Source of the DNA: Cristatella mucedo
Lineage: Eukaryota > Bryozoa > Phylactolaemata > Cristatellidae
Reading direction: 5' to 3'
Assembly (NCBI GenBank): GCA_009760855.2
Contig: WPIO01000026.1
Span: 1,201,001-1,265,000, forward strand
DNA: 64,000 nt
Shown here one piece after another: positions 12,417 to 23,619 of the stretch. The first letter of the stretch is position 1, and every line of letters starts with the position of its first letter. A program made the translations under genes and the position numbers. The notes below the pieces were generated by a model that saw nothing but the letters and a program-made list of their open reading frames with translations, was not told the DNA's origin and did not search any database.

Positions 12417-12596
12417 CTTCAGCAACTGGACACACTCAAGCATGAGCTCGTATTCCTCGATAGTCTGAGCTCTTAAATGCAGCTCCACGACCGTGATAAA
12501 ATAGCTCCAAGTTTCTATTGCTGAGAGGTTGCACCGTTTACATTCGTCAAGCTGGAAGCAAAGTATCATCAGTCGGGACAGCATTGTCGTGGGCAT
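12417..12596 (-). CDS. Possible exon, unknown protein (open here, broken in the duplicate)
   Basis: Minus-strand open frame of 60 codons from an ATG at 12,596 to a possible GTAATC splice donor just after 12,417. The predicted peptide is helical and cysteine-containing (short words LSRLMILCFQLDECKRC and AQTIEEYELMLECVQLLK). The duplicate at about 37,213-37,400 aligns in the same frame and keeps LSRLVTLCFKL and ARTIEGYEL but has two in-frame stops. That pattern fits an exon whose copy has become a pseudogene, but I recognise no family, the frame also runs on upstream of the ATG, and no partner exons were found. It could be chance. Confidence 0.3.
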
Positions 12597-12619
12597 TATG
12601 GGCAGCACGGTGAGCCTCT

Positions 12620-13060
12620 GTATTTGTGAGGAAACATGACACTGCTGCTTGTGAGCGCTGGGCTGAGACACTACGATGGCTCAGATTGCCTAAGCAGCTG
12701 CACACTCACGAGCAGTGGAAGGCCAGACGATGACTCTGCAGATGACTCGGCAGCCCGAACCAAATCCGTGCGTTGACGGCATCTGTGGGGACATCCACCT
12801 ACCACAACTTGCGGCCAGCTGTCGGTTGGGTTCGGAATGCATAGTCCGAAAAAAGGCATACACAGAATATAAGGGCTGCCGAAGGGGTACAACGGGAAGG
12901 GAAGGCTAGATTCCTCAACGCCGGCAGCTGTCTAGAGTGGGTAGACTGGGCTTGGCCGGCGTGGTTTGGATTAAAGGTTTTGTTGCTGGAGCCAGCAGGC
13001 TTATTGCTCGGTCTCGCGACCCAGCCCAAAGACAGGTCGTGTAAAGGGCAGTCACAGTAT
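12620..13060. other. Copy-specific block with small cysteine-containing frame
   Basis: Absent from the duplicate near 37,425. It is more GC-rich than its flanks and contains a 64-codon plus-strand frame (12,715-12,909) with five cysteines (CVDGICG, SCRLGSECIV, GCRRG). The frame resembles no family that I know, and a longer minus frame (12,799-13,131) overlaps it. No clear inverted ends were seen, so it may be an insertion here or a deletion in the partner. Confidence 0.35.
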
Positions 13061-13960
13061 CCTAAGTGAACAAAGCTGCCTTCCTGATTCCACGTCGCGG
13101 ACAAAGCCCCCTTCGTTAGCTGCTTGCTCACGAGGCTAATAGTCAGGTCTTGCTCTTATACGTAGCTAACTAATTTAAGATTGCCATGAAATCTGTACAT
13201 ATGACCATGTAAATGCTTGTCATATTGCTGACCCCGGCAGTACGTAGTCAGTGTAACGAGTACCCTGGGCGGGACAAGCTTCTCTCAAGAAGAGTAGCCC
13301 ACATGCACGAACTTGATGCAATCTGTAAGCCTTACGAGCGAATCATTTCGAAGCTCAGTACAAAACGCAATTCCAAGCATGGCTAGCATGTGTTGTAAGC
13401 GGAGGAAAACCTCCGTGGACGCTTAGCATTGAATGCTATGGCACGAGGCAGAGCGGTAAAGCCTGCTTAACGAAAGGAAAAGTAAAATTGTATCGATGCT
13501 CGCTCGCTGACGTCACATGTGAGATCTTGAAAAGCCAGCCCACACAAGCCAGCAGTGACTCACTGCTACGTTTTTGAGCCTGTGCAGCCTGCATGCGACC
13601 GATAGAACATATCACGTATGCTACCGAGGCTACCGAGGTAGGATAGGAATAGTGGGATCACTGGCCCAAGATTGATGTTCCGCCGAAAGTATGTAAGTAG
13701 AGTAACAGGAGACCAAAATACATATGAGCAATATCGAACAGTTATTCTCTGAGATGGTCAGTCTAGCTTTTGAGGTCTGTGAAAGATCACCTCCGGTCCA
13801 AGATACCCATCTCTGACAAAAATTGACACACAGTAATTGCACTCCCGAATAAAAGGACCTGTATCAGAAGATTTTCAACTCTAACCTGGTATCCCCAAGC
13901 TACCTGCACTAGTGAGAAGTTGACTCCAACAATATTTCATGAACGGTCGCCCTCCCCCAT

Positions 13961-14352
13961 GCAATCAGTAAGCACTCTCTTGTTGTCTGCCCGATGATGC
14001 CTTCTGAGTAATGATTTACTGTCTCTGCTTCTTCGTGCCTCTCGATGCACTAGTCGATTCTTGAACTCGGGCATTTCTCGCCGAACGTCGGCCGTCTCTT
14101 AGCACGGCCTGAGTTTGTCGATAGCCATGCTTCCGCGTGTTTGGAGCTTCTTTAGGTTGTTGCTCAACATTCAGTGGCTGATTTTTTTGGATCCTGCGTC
14201 AAGAATTATTTTCAGGCCCGTGTCATGCAAGGCCTACATCCAGACATGATGATTTGCTTTGTAGACAGCATCCTGCGGTCAATCCGTGCACCAACATCAC
14301 ATGGCAGTGCATATGCTCACTCAGCCGGTGACCTGCTGCAATCACAATATTT
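13961..14352. other. No recognisable feature
   Basis: A 70-codon frame (14,174-14,386) runs into the following SINE and has no recognisable motif. Confidence 0.45.
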
Positions 14353-14520
14353 TCGTCTTAGCCTAGGGGTAAGGAGTTCGTGCTGACGGACCCAGGTCTC
14401 GGGCTCGAGTCGTGCAGAAGGCAATCATCTATTGCCCACAGCAAGCAAGAGTGCTAGCCGCTTCGGCACTTCTGCCCGGTATATGAATAAGGCTATGAGA
14501 TCAGCTAAACTTGACTGCTT
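14353..14520 (+). mobile_element. tRNA-derived SINE, family B, diverged
   Basis: Shows an A-box-like TTAGCCTAGGGGTAAGG, a B-box-like GGGCTCGAGTCGTGC, and a body related to the copies at 50,170 and 50,508 (AATCATCTATTGCCCACAGC and ATCAGCTAAACTTG). It is old and incomplete. Confidence 0.65.
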
Positions 14521-15414
14521 TTGTTTACCTCTTCGAACAGCCTTGCGTCTGTTCGATGCTGCCATGCTCATGGTGCCCTAACATGGCATCCGGCGTACCT
14601 CGGAAATAAAGTACATAGTTAACGATGCGTGCACTCAACTGCAGCACATACTACATACCCGTGCATCTTTGATATCTTTTGACAGTACGAGATGTCAATG
14701 ATTTGGAACCAGTAAGTTAGTGAGTTCTCCCCTTCAAGCTTATAACTTACCTCTCTAAAGGCTCTTGCAAGTGGTCCTAACTTCTTTCTTTTTTCTTCCA
14801 CGTTCCTAATATCTTGCTGTCTGCGTCTCTCCACTCCACGATAGAGAGAGGTTTGGTCCAGTGGCTAAGGTGGTCAATAGTTCTTAAAGGGTAGGCTAAG
14901 TTTCAAGGCACTTCACATGCTGATTCTAGAGCCCTTCTCCCACCATGCTTCCCCTTATATGGGATTGCAATTGCACTAAAAGAACCTCATGAAGACCCTA
15001 GCCATGCTTGTGCCAATATAATGTGGTTGGGTAAAGAAGCATATCAAACGAAGTTGTAACTGGCAGCCTGTAAGCTGTTCTAACGTACTTCCCCTATGAC
15101 CTTGCTTGCATTCGTTCACCTGACTTTGGGAATAGCTGTTTACTGAGAATAATGAAGTGTTCGCCTATTATCCGTAAACAATTTTCTTTCCATGTCTTAA
15201 GCAATCGGTTTTTGCCAACTTTAACAACCAATATCGTCTCCCAAGTGTGAGCAGCTGGTAGGTCTCTATTTGAAAGCTGAACCCCTAAATTAACCTTGGA
15301 ATTAGAGCCTTCTCGCTCTAAAGTCGATCTTGGCTCTAATAATGTAAATCAGAGAAATGCTTATTGGAAGATATCCTTACTAGAAAATCTTTACAGCTTA
15401 TAACTGACCATCTT
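14521..15414. other. No gene recognised; short SINE-A fragment
   Basis: The only recognisable piece is GGTTTGGTCCAGTGGCTAAGG at about 14,850-14,870, the first part (A-box) of SINE family A. The remainder shows nothing definite. Confidence 0.5.
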
Positions 15415-15520
15415 CTTTATCGCCGAAGCGAGCTGTGGCGATAAAGGTAAAGGCTATGCTGTCGCTACACAAAAGAAGCTGTTAAATCAAGTAGTATTTA
15501 TTTATTCATTTAATTGAAGG
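15415..15520 (+). mobile_element. SINE family B, 3' half
   Basis: Contains GGCGATAAAGGTAAAGGCTA, GTCGCTACACAAAAG, GCTGTTAAATCAAGTAG and an ATTTATTT tail, matching the 3' half of the copy at 50,170. The tRNA-like head is missing. Confidence 0.7.
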
Positions 15521-15892
15521 AATGCCAGAAGTTGATTTGTATATTAATTGTAAAAACTTAATTGTTTTTGATTACCTATCGACTGAAGATCAAGCAAATA
15601 TTCTTGATCGCTTTACAATTGGAAAGCATAAATGACTAAATATTTTTTATCTTCCGCAAGGTTGCACTAATATACCACGTAGAAAAATCCGAAAAACTAT
15701 CAAAATGGTCATAATTTGTTAGCAAAATGTTACTGATACTTAATAAATTAGAGATGTATATGTCTGAGATAAGTACAAAGGAATGTCAAGAGATTGTGTA
15801 TAAGTGAGAACGCGAAATAGGTTTACATATTAGGTAATTAACTTAACCACGGCCAGACTGATTGGGTGACTATTGAACCTACGACTACTGAC

Positions 15893-16510
15893 CCTACGAC
15901 AATTGGCCTGTACCAACCGGCCTATACGACAATTGATCTATATACCATCTAATCTACGACTATTGAACCTACGACAACTGGCCTATACGACAATTGATCT
16001 ATTTGACAATTTGTAAGAATAATATACAATTTTTAATTTACACAATTGATACAAACGATTAAGAAATAATTCATGACTGTCTGAAATTTTTTCATATTTA
16101 TGCAACAGAATTATTAATAGAACAGGTTTTTGTCTTAAAAGTGTCAAAAAATTTTCATTACGCTCTAGATAAAATCGATGGTAATGTTACTATAGCTTCT
16201 CAACTAACTATGCGACAAATATCGTAGTGCCGCTTCCATGATTTATAAATATTTTTATCTTCAGCAATTATTAACTTCACCAATTACCAATTCTATTTAT
16301 TTGTAATAGCTCATATCGAATCCTTATAATAGTCTATAACCTCATATATACATATATATATATATATAACCTGTTTTTTTCAAATAAAACCGACCTGCAC
16401 CAGTTTTATTTGTATCGCCTATTTCTGATCTTAGAGCTACTTGTCAAAGATCAATTATCGCTTAACTTCATTGTCGTATAGACCGGTTGGTACAGGCCAA
16501 TTTTCGCAGG
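15893..16510. mobile_element. Foldback / MITE-like element with inverted arms
   Basis: A 44-bp arm at 15,893-15,936, containing GGCCTGTACCAACCGG and TATACGACAATTGA, is matched in inverted form at 16,468-16,510 with few differences. The left side also carries diverged direct copies of the same short motif (about 15,870-16,010). The loop is AT-rich, holds a TA-rich run near 16,345-16,370, and has no coding capacity. No flanking target-site duplication was established. Confidence 0.7.
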
Positions 16511-16699
16511 GCGATTAGTTACAAGTTCAATTGTCGGTACACCACCAGATCAGAATGGCGACTTTGGACTGTAGATTCTTTTTGGAAACGGATAATAACA
16601 ATATTTAATTATAAAGATACTAGTATATAAATATTCAACTACAGATTTACTTAAAAAATGTGTCTAATATGGTAGTGTGTAAGAAGCGTTGGATTATTA

Positions 16700-17160
16700 G
16701 AAAAAAATTCAAAATCTGCATGATCTACAAGATGAAAAAGAACTTCAGAACGATCAGGGGATACAAATACTTGAGGCCGAGATAGTCACTAAAGATGGTT
16801 CAGAAGCTCATATGTATCAAAGAGCATAATAAATATCAAGTGATAAATAAGGTAAAATTAGTCTTGATAAACTTGGAAAAGTATTACCAAAACTAGCTGC
16901 TGCATATGAAACTAGGAAATATATTGAAAGCCTTAATGCATTAAAGCAACCTAAGAAGCAATTAGAATAGCGAATTTTTCTAAGACAAGTGCTCCAATGA
17001 TGGAAATAAGAGAAACCATTGCTAGTTTTTAAAAGACGTAGATGATCAGTTAGGTAGAAATCCCCAACTACTGGAACTCCTAAATCATATCGAAGAGCCG
17101 CACTAGATAAAATCTGTGAATCTAGTGCTCAAAAGATCTAGTATGAATTATCTCTGTAAA
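16700..17160 (+). pseudogene. Broken frame in the Polinton-like element, charged protein of unknown role
   Basis: Plus-strand frames encode lysine/glutamate-rich helical stretches (for example KELQNDQGIQILEAEIV near 16,740 and LDKLGKVLPKLAAAYET near 16,865) separated by stops. Nothing identifies a family. It is assigned to the element only because of its location, strand and base composition. Confidence 0.3.
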
Positions 17161-17345
17161 GTGAGAAGGAAAATTGACTAAAGCAATTAAATTATTGATA
17201 ACGAACGAATATGGAAAACCAAGCTTGCACTTTGCATTATAAAATTTCACTATTTGGATCTAAAGATGAAACTACAGTTAATCTATTCAAAAAGACGTTC
17301 TGAATCATATAAAGAAGCTTTCTATGGGTGATTTTAGAGTATAAA

Positions 17346-17690
17346 TTAGTCCAATAACCACGAAAATTCAATCTGAAATAAAAGACAAATTAGAAATATG
17401 GATTACAGAACTTGCTGCTAGTAACGCTGGAGTCATAACTTCGATTACTCCGGCCGTTGATTATCTTCCAAAATGAATAAATGCTCCAAAGAATTATGTT
17501 GGTTGAAGAAATAAAATTTTATTTGATTTAAGAATTAAGATTTAAGTGATTTAGCTGAAACTGCTAAGGAAATTTTAAGAAACATGGAAGCAGTAAAGAA
17601 ATCAAGTCAAGCTAGTGAAGAAGGATATATTTTAACATTATTGGAGCAACTAATACTCTTAAAATAAGAATAAATTAACCAATAATGGTA
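17346..17690 (+). pseudogene. Broken frame in the Polinton-like element, unknown protein
   Basis: The frame from about 17,346 encodes KDKLEIWITELAASNAG and a VITSITPAVDYLPK segment. It is interrupted by TGA at 17,474 and 17,504, which lie 30 bases apart in the same frame; further on it continues in another frame with ETAKEILRNMEAVKKSSQ. I recognise no family. Both stops being TGA in an otherwise open frame of about 60 codons is the notable point. Confidence 0.35.
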
Positions 17691-18444
17691 CAAAGTATAC
17701 AACATATTATTGGGTTTAAGAAATTTGCAGGATTTAACTCCAAAAACCGTACGACTTCAAATAAAACCTTTTTAAAGGGTAGCAGGATTTGAGCAGACAG
17801 TAACAATAAGACTTGGAATATGTTCTGGAGTGTTAGATGTCATCAATTTAGGAATTGCCAATACAATAAATAACTCTATAGAACAATCACAAACTAATGC
17901 AGATACATTTGAGATTGGTATAGATAGATACTGCTAGATAAAACTCATGGCTTAAGATACCAATTAGATGGACGTTCTTAGCTAGCACGTCAACAGTTGA
18001 AGCGATCTTAGTTTTTACGATATATGCTTACTCAACTGAATCTATCTTTGCTTCCGTATATCCTGATATTTCCGGTATATCACATTTCTTACCTGGAGTG
18101 AAAGTTTTACAGAGAATGATGTGCTTGTTTCAGATTCAAATTTTGTATTAGTACACTGCAACTTGGTTGCCAGTGGAACTAGTTACATAAATGGAACTCA
18201 ATCGCAAGTTATTAGAAGCTTTGGTTTAACCTTCTACCCTTGAGAATTAATGGTGTACGAAAAAAAACGATTTAGTAGCATGACTTATCGTGACTTAGCT
18301 GGATACACAGTTTCAGATATATTTGTTACTGTTATTAACCAAGATATTAAGCTATTAAACTGAAAAAAATCAAAATTATACTACTGTAATTGAAGTTTTT
18401 GAAATAAAATATAAGACATGTCAATAAGAAAGTGAGAACCGCAA

Positions 18445-19048
18445 ATGATTCAACAACAAAAGTTAGCACAGATGACAGACTCCGATGCTGTGGCGTTGAT
18501 GGTTAAAGAGAGTTACTGTGATTAAAATAAATGGTAAACACACTAAACGCTGCATTAAGAGTAGTTATTATGATATACCTTTGGCTGATGGTGGTTTTGT
18601 AAATCAAGATGACTATTATGATCCCAGTGCAAGAAATGATCAATTTGGAATTAGGTTTTATGTAAATACCGATGGTACAGTAATGATGGAAGTAGTTGGT
18701 GACCATGTGGTGCTTTTTTAAGATCTAATGTTTGAGGTGTGACAGAAATGATTGGCAATCTACTTGGATTCAATTCGAACAATCAGGATCATTAGATCCT
18801 AGTATTGTAGGAAGAATTCCTTTTTAAAGAATATACAAAGCTAAGTACTTCGCTGGCACATGAAGATTTGAGTTAAGTGGTATTACCAAATTGTAAAGGA
18901 GTAAACAGACCTAGTATAAATAGTGACTTTTGTAATCCAGATTTAAATTGCGTAGAAAAAAGTGGATTACTTGCTCGGTGTTATTCATTGTATTTGCTTG
19001 ATATTGCAGATTTAAATCCAAAAAGGGTAGAACAATACATTTCAAATA
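18445..19048 (+). pseudogene. Broken frames in the Polinton-like element, left side of the Tigger insertion
   Basis: Includes a stretch with SSYYDIPLADGGFVNQDDYY and FGIRFYVNTDGTVMMEVVGD (18,518-18,721), then a second frame with CNPDLNCVEKSGLLARCYS and LNPKRVEQYIS (18,877-19,048). The second frame is cut at 19,049 by the Tigger-like transposon and continues in the same frame at 21,331. Function unknown; structural or minor-capsid roles are conceivable but not shown. Confidence 0.4.
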
Positions 19049-21328
19049 CTGTCAACCTCGGTTATAAGCAACACGAAAACCCAGCGTAAAAAGTTGCTTA
19101 AAACCGAGGTTGCTTGTAAGGGAGCTTGCTTATAGGCATATTCAAGCTTTATTTTATTAAAAACAGTTTTTATAACCGAAGTTTGTCATAAAATTCACCC
19201 AAAAAAAGCGAAAAGATTTTTAATTTGGCTCTGACTATGATTCTTCAAGGATAATTTTTCAATCACATCTTCAATAGAATAAAAGCATTATATTCAGTAA
19301 AATTCTCTTCCAAATATTGATAAATTGTGATGAGCGATTTCAGAGCGTCGGAATGAGAAATCTTCTGGTGAATATTTTATTCGATTGCAATATCGTCATC
19401 TGCGTTTCAAAGCCCTCTTGGGTACTTACGTGCTTTCGTTTCACCTCGTCGCTGATCTTCCTGTTGGCCAATGTGCTAAAGCACTCGATTTTGTTGTCAA
19501 TGTTTAAGTGTTGAACAAAATCGTTCGATGTTTAACCATAGGCTTGTAATTAATCCTTAGGCCAGAATTTCTCTAGAATGAGCTTCGTCTGGCTCGTTCG
19601 GCTCTTTGGATAGATACCTTCTCCGATTTAAAAAATATCCTACTTCTTGGAAGTAGATTGCGGTGGTTGGCTGACGAGAAACACGCGTATTTTAACATGT
19701 ACATGGCCTTCAAAACGTCCAGCGATTTCGAAAAATTGATCTCTCACATCCTGTTTGCGATTGGTTGCAAAATATTTCGCATTATTTGCGTTCGATAATA
19801 AACCTTCACAGCTCGGATAATCCCTTAATTTAAAGTTGGAATCAGAGCTTTTGTATTTAAAGGCATAAGCAAGATATATTTTATTATTTTTGAGCCGTGA
19901 CTCAATCTTATGGCACGACAGTTATCCAAGAACATGATAATTTTAAATTTTTCCATTTCCCGATGAAATTTTTGGAAAATATCTGACCAGATTTTGTTGT
20001 TTATCCACGACTCACGATTGGCGTAATAAGGCAAATGCCGTCTGGCCTTGTGAAGGTATTTGGGCTTTTAAAGTTTTTTAGTTAGGAAGACATTTTTTTC
20101 GGTCCCGGTGCTATAGCAGAGAAGTTAGATGGTTAAGCCATTCCTTTGAACTTCGCATCAAATCGGATTGTCGCCCGCTACAGCTACTGTGCCTGTCGGC
20201 AATGCCTTGTGAAGCAATATCGATGCATTTGCGTTACAAGTATTATTCGTCTCAAGTCGATTGAGTAAGCCCGAAAATTTTTCTCCGATCCATTTTCGAC
20301 AACCTCTTTGTCCGCCGCAGCGCATTTGCCATTAATGAGCTTGAATTTGATTTTATGTTTCTTCTTAAATCGATCGTGCCAGGCGTAGGATGGTTCGTCG
20401 CACGAGAGCATGTTCGCCAATCGGCGAGCTTTTTCCATCATAATCGGTCTATTAATCGGAGCATTCTGGCCAGTAATGATTAAAACTGTATGAATAATGC
20501 TTCGTCACGTCCAAAATATTGATTTGTTCTTTTGCAGTCATAGCCGTCCGAGTCTTCGGTTCCTTTTCCGTGATGATTCCGAAAACGCAAAACGAATATT
20601 TTAGTTGTTAATTTACCAATGAAACTTTTTTATTACTGATTACATTAATTCGAATGCTCCAATATAGGGAAAAAATATGGCAAACTTTTCGATCCATTCG
20701 TGTTCGAGCCACGAATCCTCTTCCGTGTTTTACTGTATCAAAGGATTGGAAAGATGACAACAATTAATGAAGATATTAGATTTGTAACATTTTTGTCAGC
20801 GGAAAACGGAAAAACACACGTAACGTATATGAATGAACACTGCTTCTTACCGACTTTACGCAATACCACCCCCGAATCACGGGGCTGCATGGGTCGGCGG
20901 TGATCACTATGAGCGACCACGTTTGCAGCGGCGCACCTCCTTACGTACGCACTAACCATTCACGCGTCCCAACGGTTCGAGATACACGACTTCACCGCCG
21001 CAAACACATTAAAAAGACACAAACATAAGCACAAAATACCTAAAAAATAATTAAATAAATGACAGAATCGTACTCTTAATATTATTTTACGCCAGCAGAT
21101 GGATCAGAGGAAATCGATTGATTTTTGTTATGAGTTGCTTATAAGTGAGGGCAAAAGATGCTGGGAACTGAAAATGACTTGCTTATAAGTGCGGTTTTCT
21201 TATAGCCGAGTTGCTTATAACCAAGGCTCTTGGTATGTTAAAGATGGTGCAAAAATAAAGACATGGCCATAGGTTAATTATATTCGAGATTTTTTTATAA
21301 GCGAGTTGCCTATAACCGAGGTTGACTG
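19049..21328 (-). mobile_element. Tigger/pogo-like DNA transposon, inactive
   Basis: Bounded by inverted ends containing GTCAACCTCGGTTATA (left, from 19,049) and its complement (right, to 21,328). The left flank is TA, as expected of this superfamily; the right flank is CA, one base off. Subterminal copies of TTGCTTATAAG-type words occur at both ends. The minus strand encodes transposase remnants: a CENP-B-type helix-turn-helix block (20,184-20,441, with SYAWHDRFKKKHKIKFK and AAADKEVVENG) and part of the DDE domain (19,825-20,034, with WSDIFQKFHREM and FLDNC). The frames between are broken. Length is 2,280 bp. Confidence 0.88.
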
Positions 21329-21330
21329 CA

Positions 21331-21543
21331 TGGTGTTTTTAGCAACTAGATGAGACACCGATGCACTTTGAGCAGCTACTTTTAGCTTAACAGATCAAAA
21401 TGGTAATTCTACAAATGTTGTTTCAGACTTAATAATTACTATAGAAATGTATGCATAACTAATAGATGGGAAGCTTCGCTTGGCTTGGAAATAATACGAT
21501 AGAGTGGTGGAAAAAGCCTGGATCAGTTTATTTGATAAGTTAA
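21331..21543 (+). pseudogene. Right side of the interrupted element frame, plus a small tryptophan-rich frame
   Basis: Continues the frame interrupted at 19,048, with TGA codons at 21,351 and 21,369, then AATFSLTDQNGNSTNVV and a normal stop at about 21,460. It is followed at once by a 25-codon frame (21,466-21,543) with FAWLGNNTIEWWKKPG. Compact spacing like this is typical of a viral-type gene cluster. The family is not recognised. Confidence 0.4.
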
Positions 21544-22082
21544 TTGCTTGAGTAGGAAAAGTTGCGCCCGTAATCGCTGGAGTAACTAATATGGGTGTTA
21601 GCATAGCAAACAAAGAAATCGAAATTCATCAGCAAAGAAAATTTACTGAACTACAAACTAAAAGAGAAATTTTTTTAATGGTAATGCATTAAAAAGGAAA
21701 GAGAAAAACATGACAAAGCTGAAGACGACAGACGAAATAGAGCTGAAGAATACCAACGACGTAAACAAGAAGATAAATATAAAGAATAAGACTGCAAGAT
21801 AAAAAAATGGACTTACAGATTAGAGAAGCTATGATTAATAAATTAAGCAAAAATAAGAATAAAAACAAATTAAAACTATTGATAGCGACACTGAGGACTA
21901 TTTTAAGGCGTAAAAGAGAATGATATAAGAATCTTTAAAGAGATAGATAAAGTTATAAAGAATAAATCTGTAGCTAATTTCCCAAGATCGAGACCTGATG
22001 GAAATTGAGGAACACAAAAAAATTTGATCAGGACTGTATATTCAAAGAAGGTAATTGATGATTTTTTTTATCTGGAGAAGAA

Positions 22083-23560
22083 ATGAAAAGCGCCAAAATT
22101 GAAACTGTTTCGGAATTTAACGATCCTTTGTTACCGAGATACCCAATGATAAATTATCATTATTGAAGTTTTTTCCAAACTAATGCCAATGAACTTAAAA
22201 GAGTTACAAATAAACGAGTAACTTTTGACAGTGCCTCGAGAGAAAAAAATCAATGTTATGTACTTTTAGATTCACATCTAATTCAACAAGGGCAAAGTGT
22301 CAAGTACAGACTGCGGCTAATGAAGCATGTGCAGCACCTAATAGAAACTAGCGTGATGGGCTGGTTAACAATGCTGGTGCTATATAATGGGTGTTAGAGC
22401 TATGAAAGTACTACTAGATAGTAAAGGGACAGAAGGCCTACCATTAGCTCGAGGATTTGGAATAGTCTGACTTATCCAAATGATTATAACCGAACTGAAG
22501 GTCCCACCACTGGATGGAAATGTGAAGCAAGTTCTATAGACAATATTTCCACTAGACTTTCGAACTTTTAGTCCAGCGGCATCTGAAGCAGATGCATCTC
22601 ATATTGACTTGATGTAAAAAAGAGGACTTATCAATAAACTAGTCGGTAATAATGGAATATTTAGTATATCATAGCCATCATAGCAAGATTATCATGATTG
22701 TATGCACGTAGGAATAAGATTGTGTATAATATTCCATTTTCAATCGATCTTACAAGAGCTGAGGGATTCGATTACGATGCTGCAATGACAGAAGCGTCTG
22801 GAGCTGCTGCTAATCAGGTTAACGCACTTGCAACTAAAGGTAATTCTATAGAAGATGGACAGGGCGTTTGGTCTAGTTTCTAGATAAATATCTCAAAAAG
22901 AGACGAGTAGTCAAATGCATTACACCTGCTTTAGGTATTGAAAGAAATCTAGCAGAAATTTCTATTGAGCGTGGAAAAAGGAAGCCTTAACTATAGAGTT
23001 AAGACAGGTGAAAACGTAACACTAAAAAATACTAATCAGGGATGAAAATATGCTAGAATTCTTTCCGTACAAAACGCTATTGATAAAGTTAGATGGCTTA
23101 TCGTTGCTGAACAAGGGTTTGATCAACACGGTAGTAACACCAGAAACATGTGTCCATATAATCATTGTAATATTAAGAATGTGGTTTTACTTTCAAATGT
23201 ATCGAAAACTTATCTTAGTGTAGTTAGAAGTAGCCACCCAAAGATGGAAAGTGCCTAACATAATACCTAGATTTCATATAGATTAGAAAGCCATTCTAAG
23301 GACTTACTGGCGTTCCTGAGCCAGTTGGTGTTACATATCGCGAATAGTTAACTCTGTACCAATCCATGTAATTGATCTGCGGTATAACTATCAATTACTT
23401 AAAAGCACTACAAGACTTTACTTGTTGTTAATATAGAATTTACTTAATCGATTGCTTAACCAGCTGCAGGAGCGATTCAGACTACTATCATCGTTCACTA
23501 TCTATCGATCTGTGAGGACACTGCTGCGTTAACTTCAAATGGGAATGGTTCTTAATTTAT
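22083..23560 (+). pseudogene. Double-jelly-roll major capsid protein, broken
   Basis: Several separated frames occur in the order expected of the Polinton/adintovirus major capsid protein. An amino-terminal part has a GLVNNAGAI-like word (near 22,360), comparable to the family's LINNA segment. A middle part (22,698-22,883) has ARRNKIVYNIPFSIDL. Then comes ITPALGIERNLAEISIE (about 22,915), then KVRWLIVAEQ with YNHCNIKNV (about 23,080-23,185), matching the family's PRYIIVGFQ and FDHCNIRNV blocks. A late part has IPIHVIDLRYNYQLLKS (about 23,360-23,410), matching a conserved IDCS..NESLKS block. The copy is frameshifted and has stops, so it is inactive. Family statements are from general knowledge, not a search. 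Confidence 0.6.
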
Positions 23561-23619
23561 CTGCATAAAATGCTGATTAGTCTTGGATAATATTAAAAAT
23601 GAGTAATTTAAAATATTTG

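Larger units (their letters stand above)
12270..13960. repeat. Segmental duplication, partner at about 37,070-38,305
   Basis: The two blocks share long matches, for example GTCCAAAGGCAGTGAG, GATTACCTTCAGCAACT, CGCGGACAAAGCCCC, CAGTGTAACGAGTACC and ATTTCATGAACG in the same order. This copy carries about 440 bp (12,620-13,060) that the partner lacks. Orientation is the same. Whether it is a duplicated gene piece or a low-copy repeat cannot be told from the window alone. Confidence 0.8.

Noticed and set aside
13500-13515. CRE-like TGACGTCA site
   Set aside because: A single palindromic match, not intact in the duplicate (TTACGTCACT), and no promoter or gene nearby to support it.
19049-19120. 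End of the 18,877 frame as native coding sequence
   Set aside because: The bases from 19,049 belong to the Tigger-like inverted end, so the last codons of that open frame are transposon-derived.
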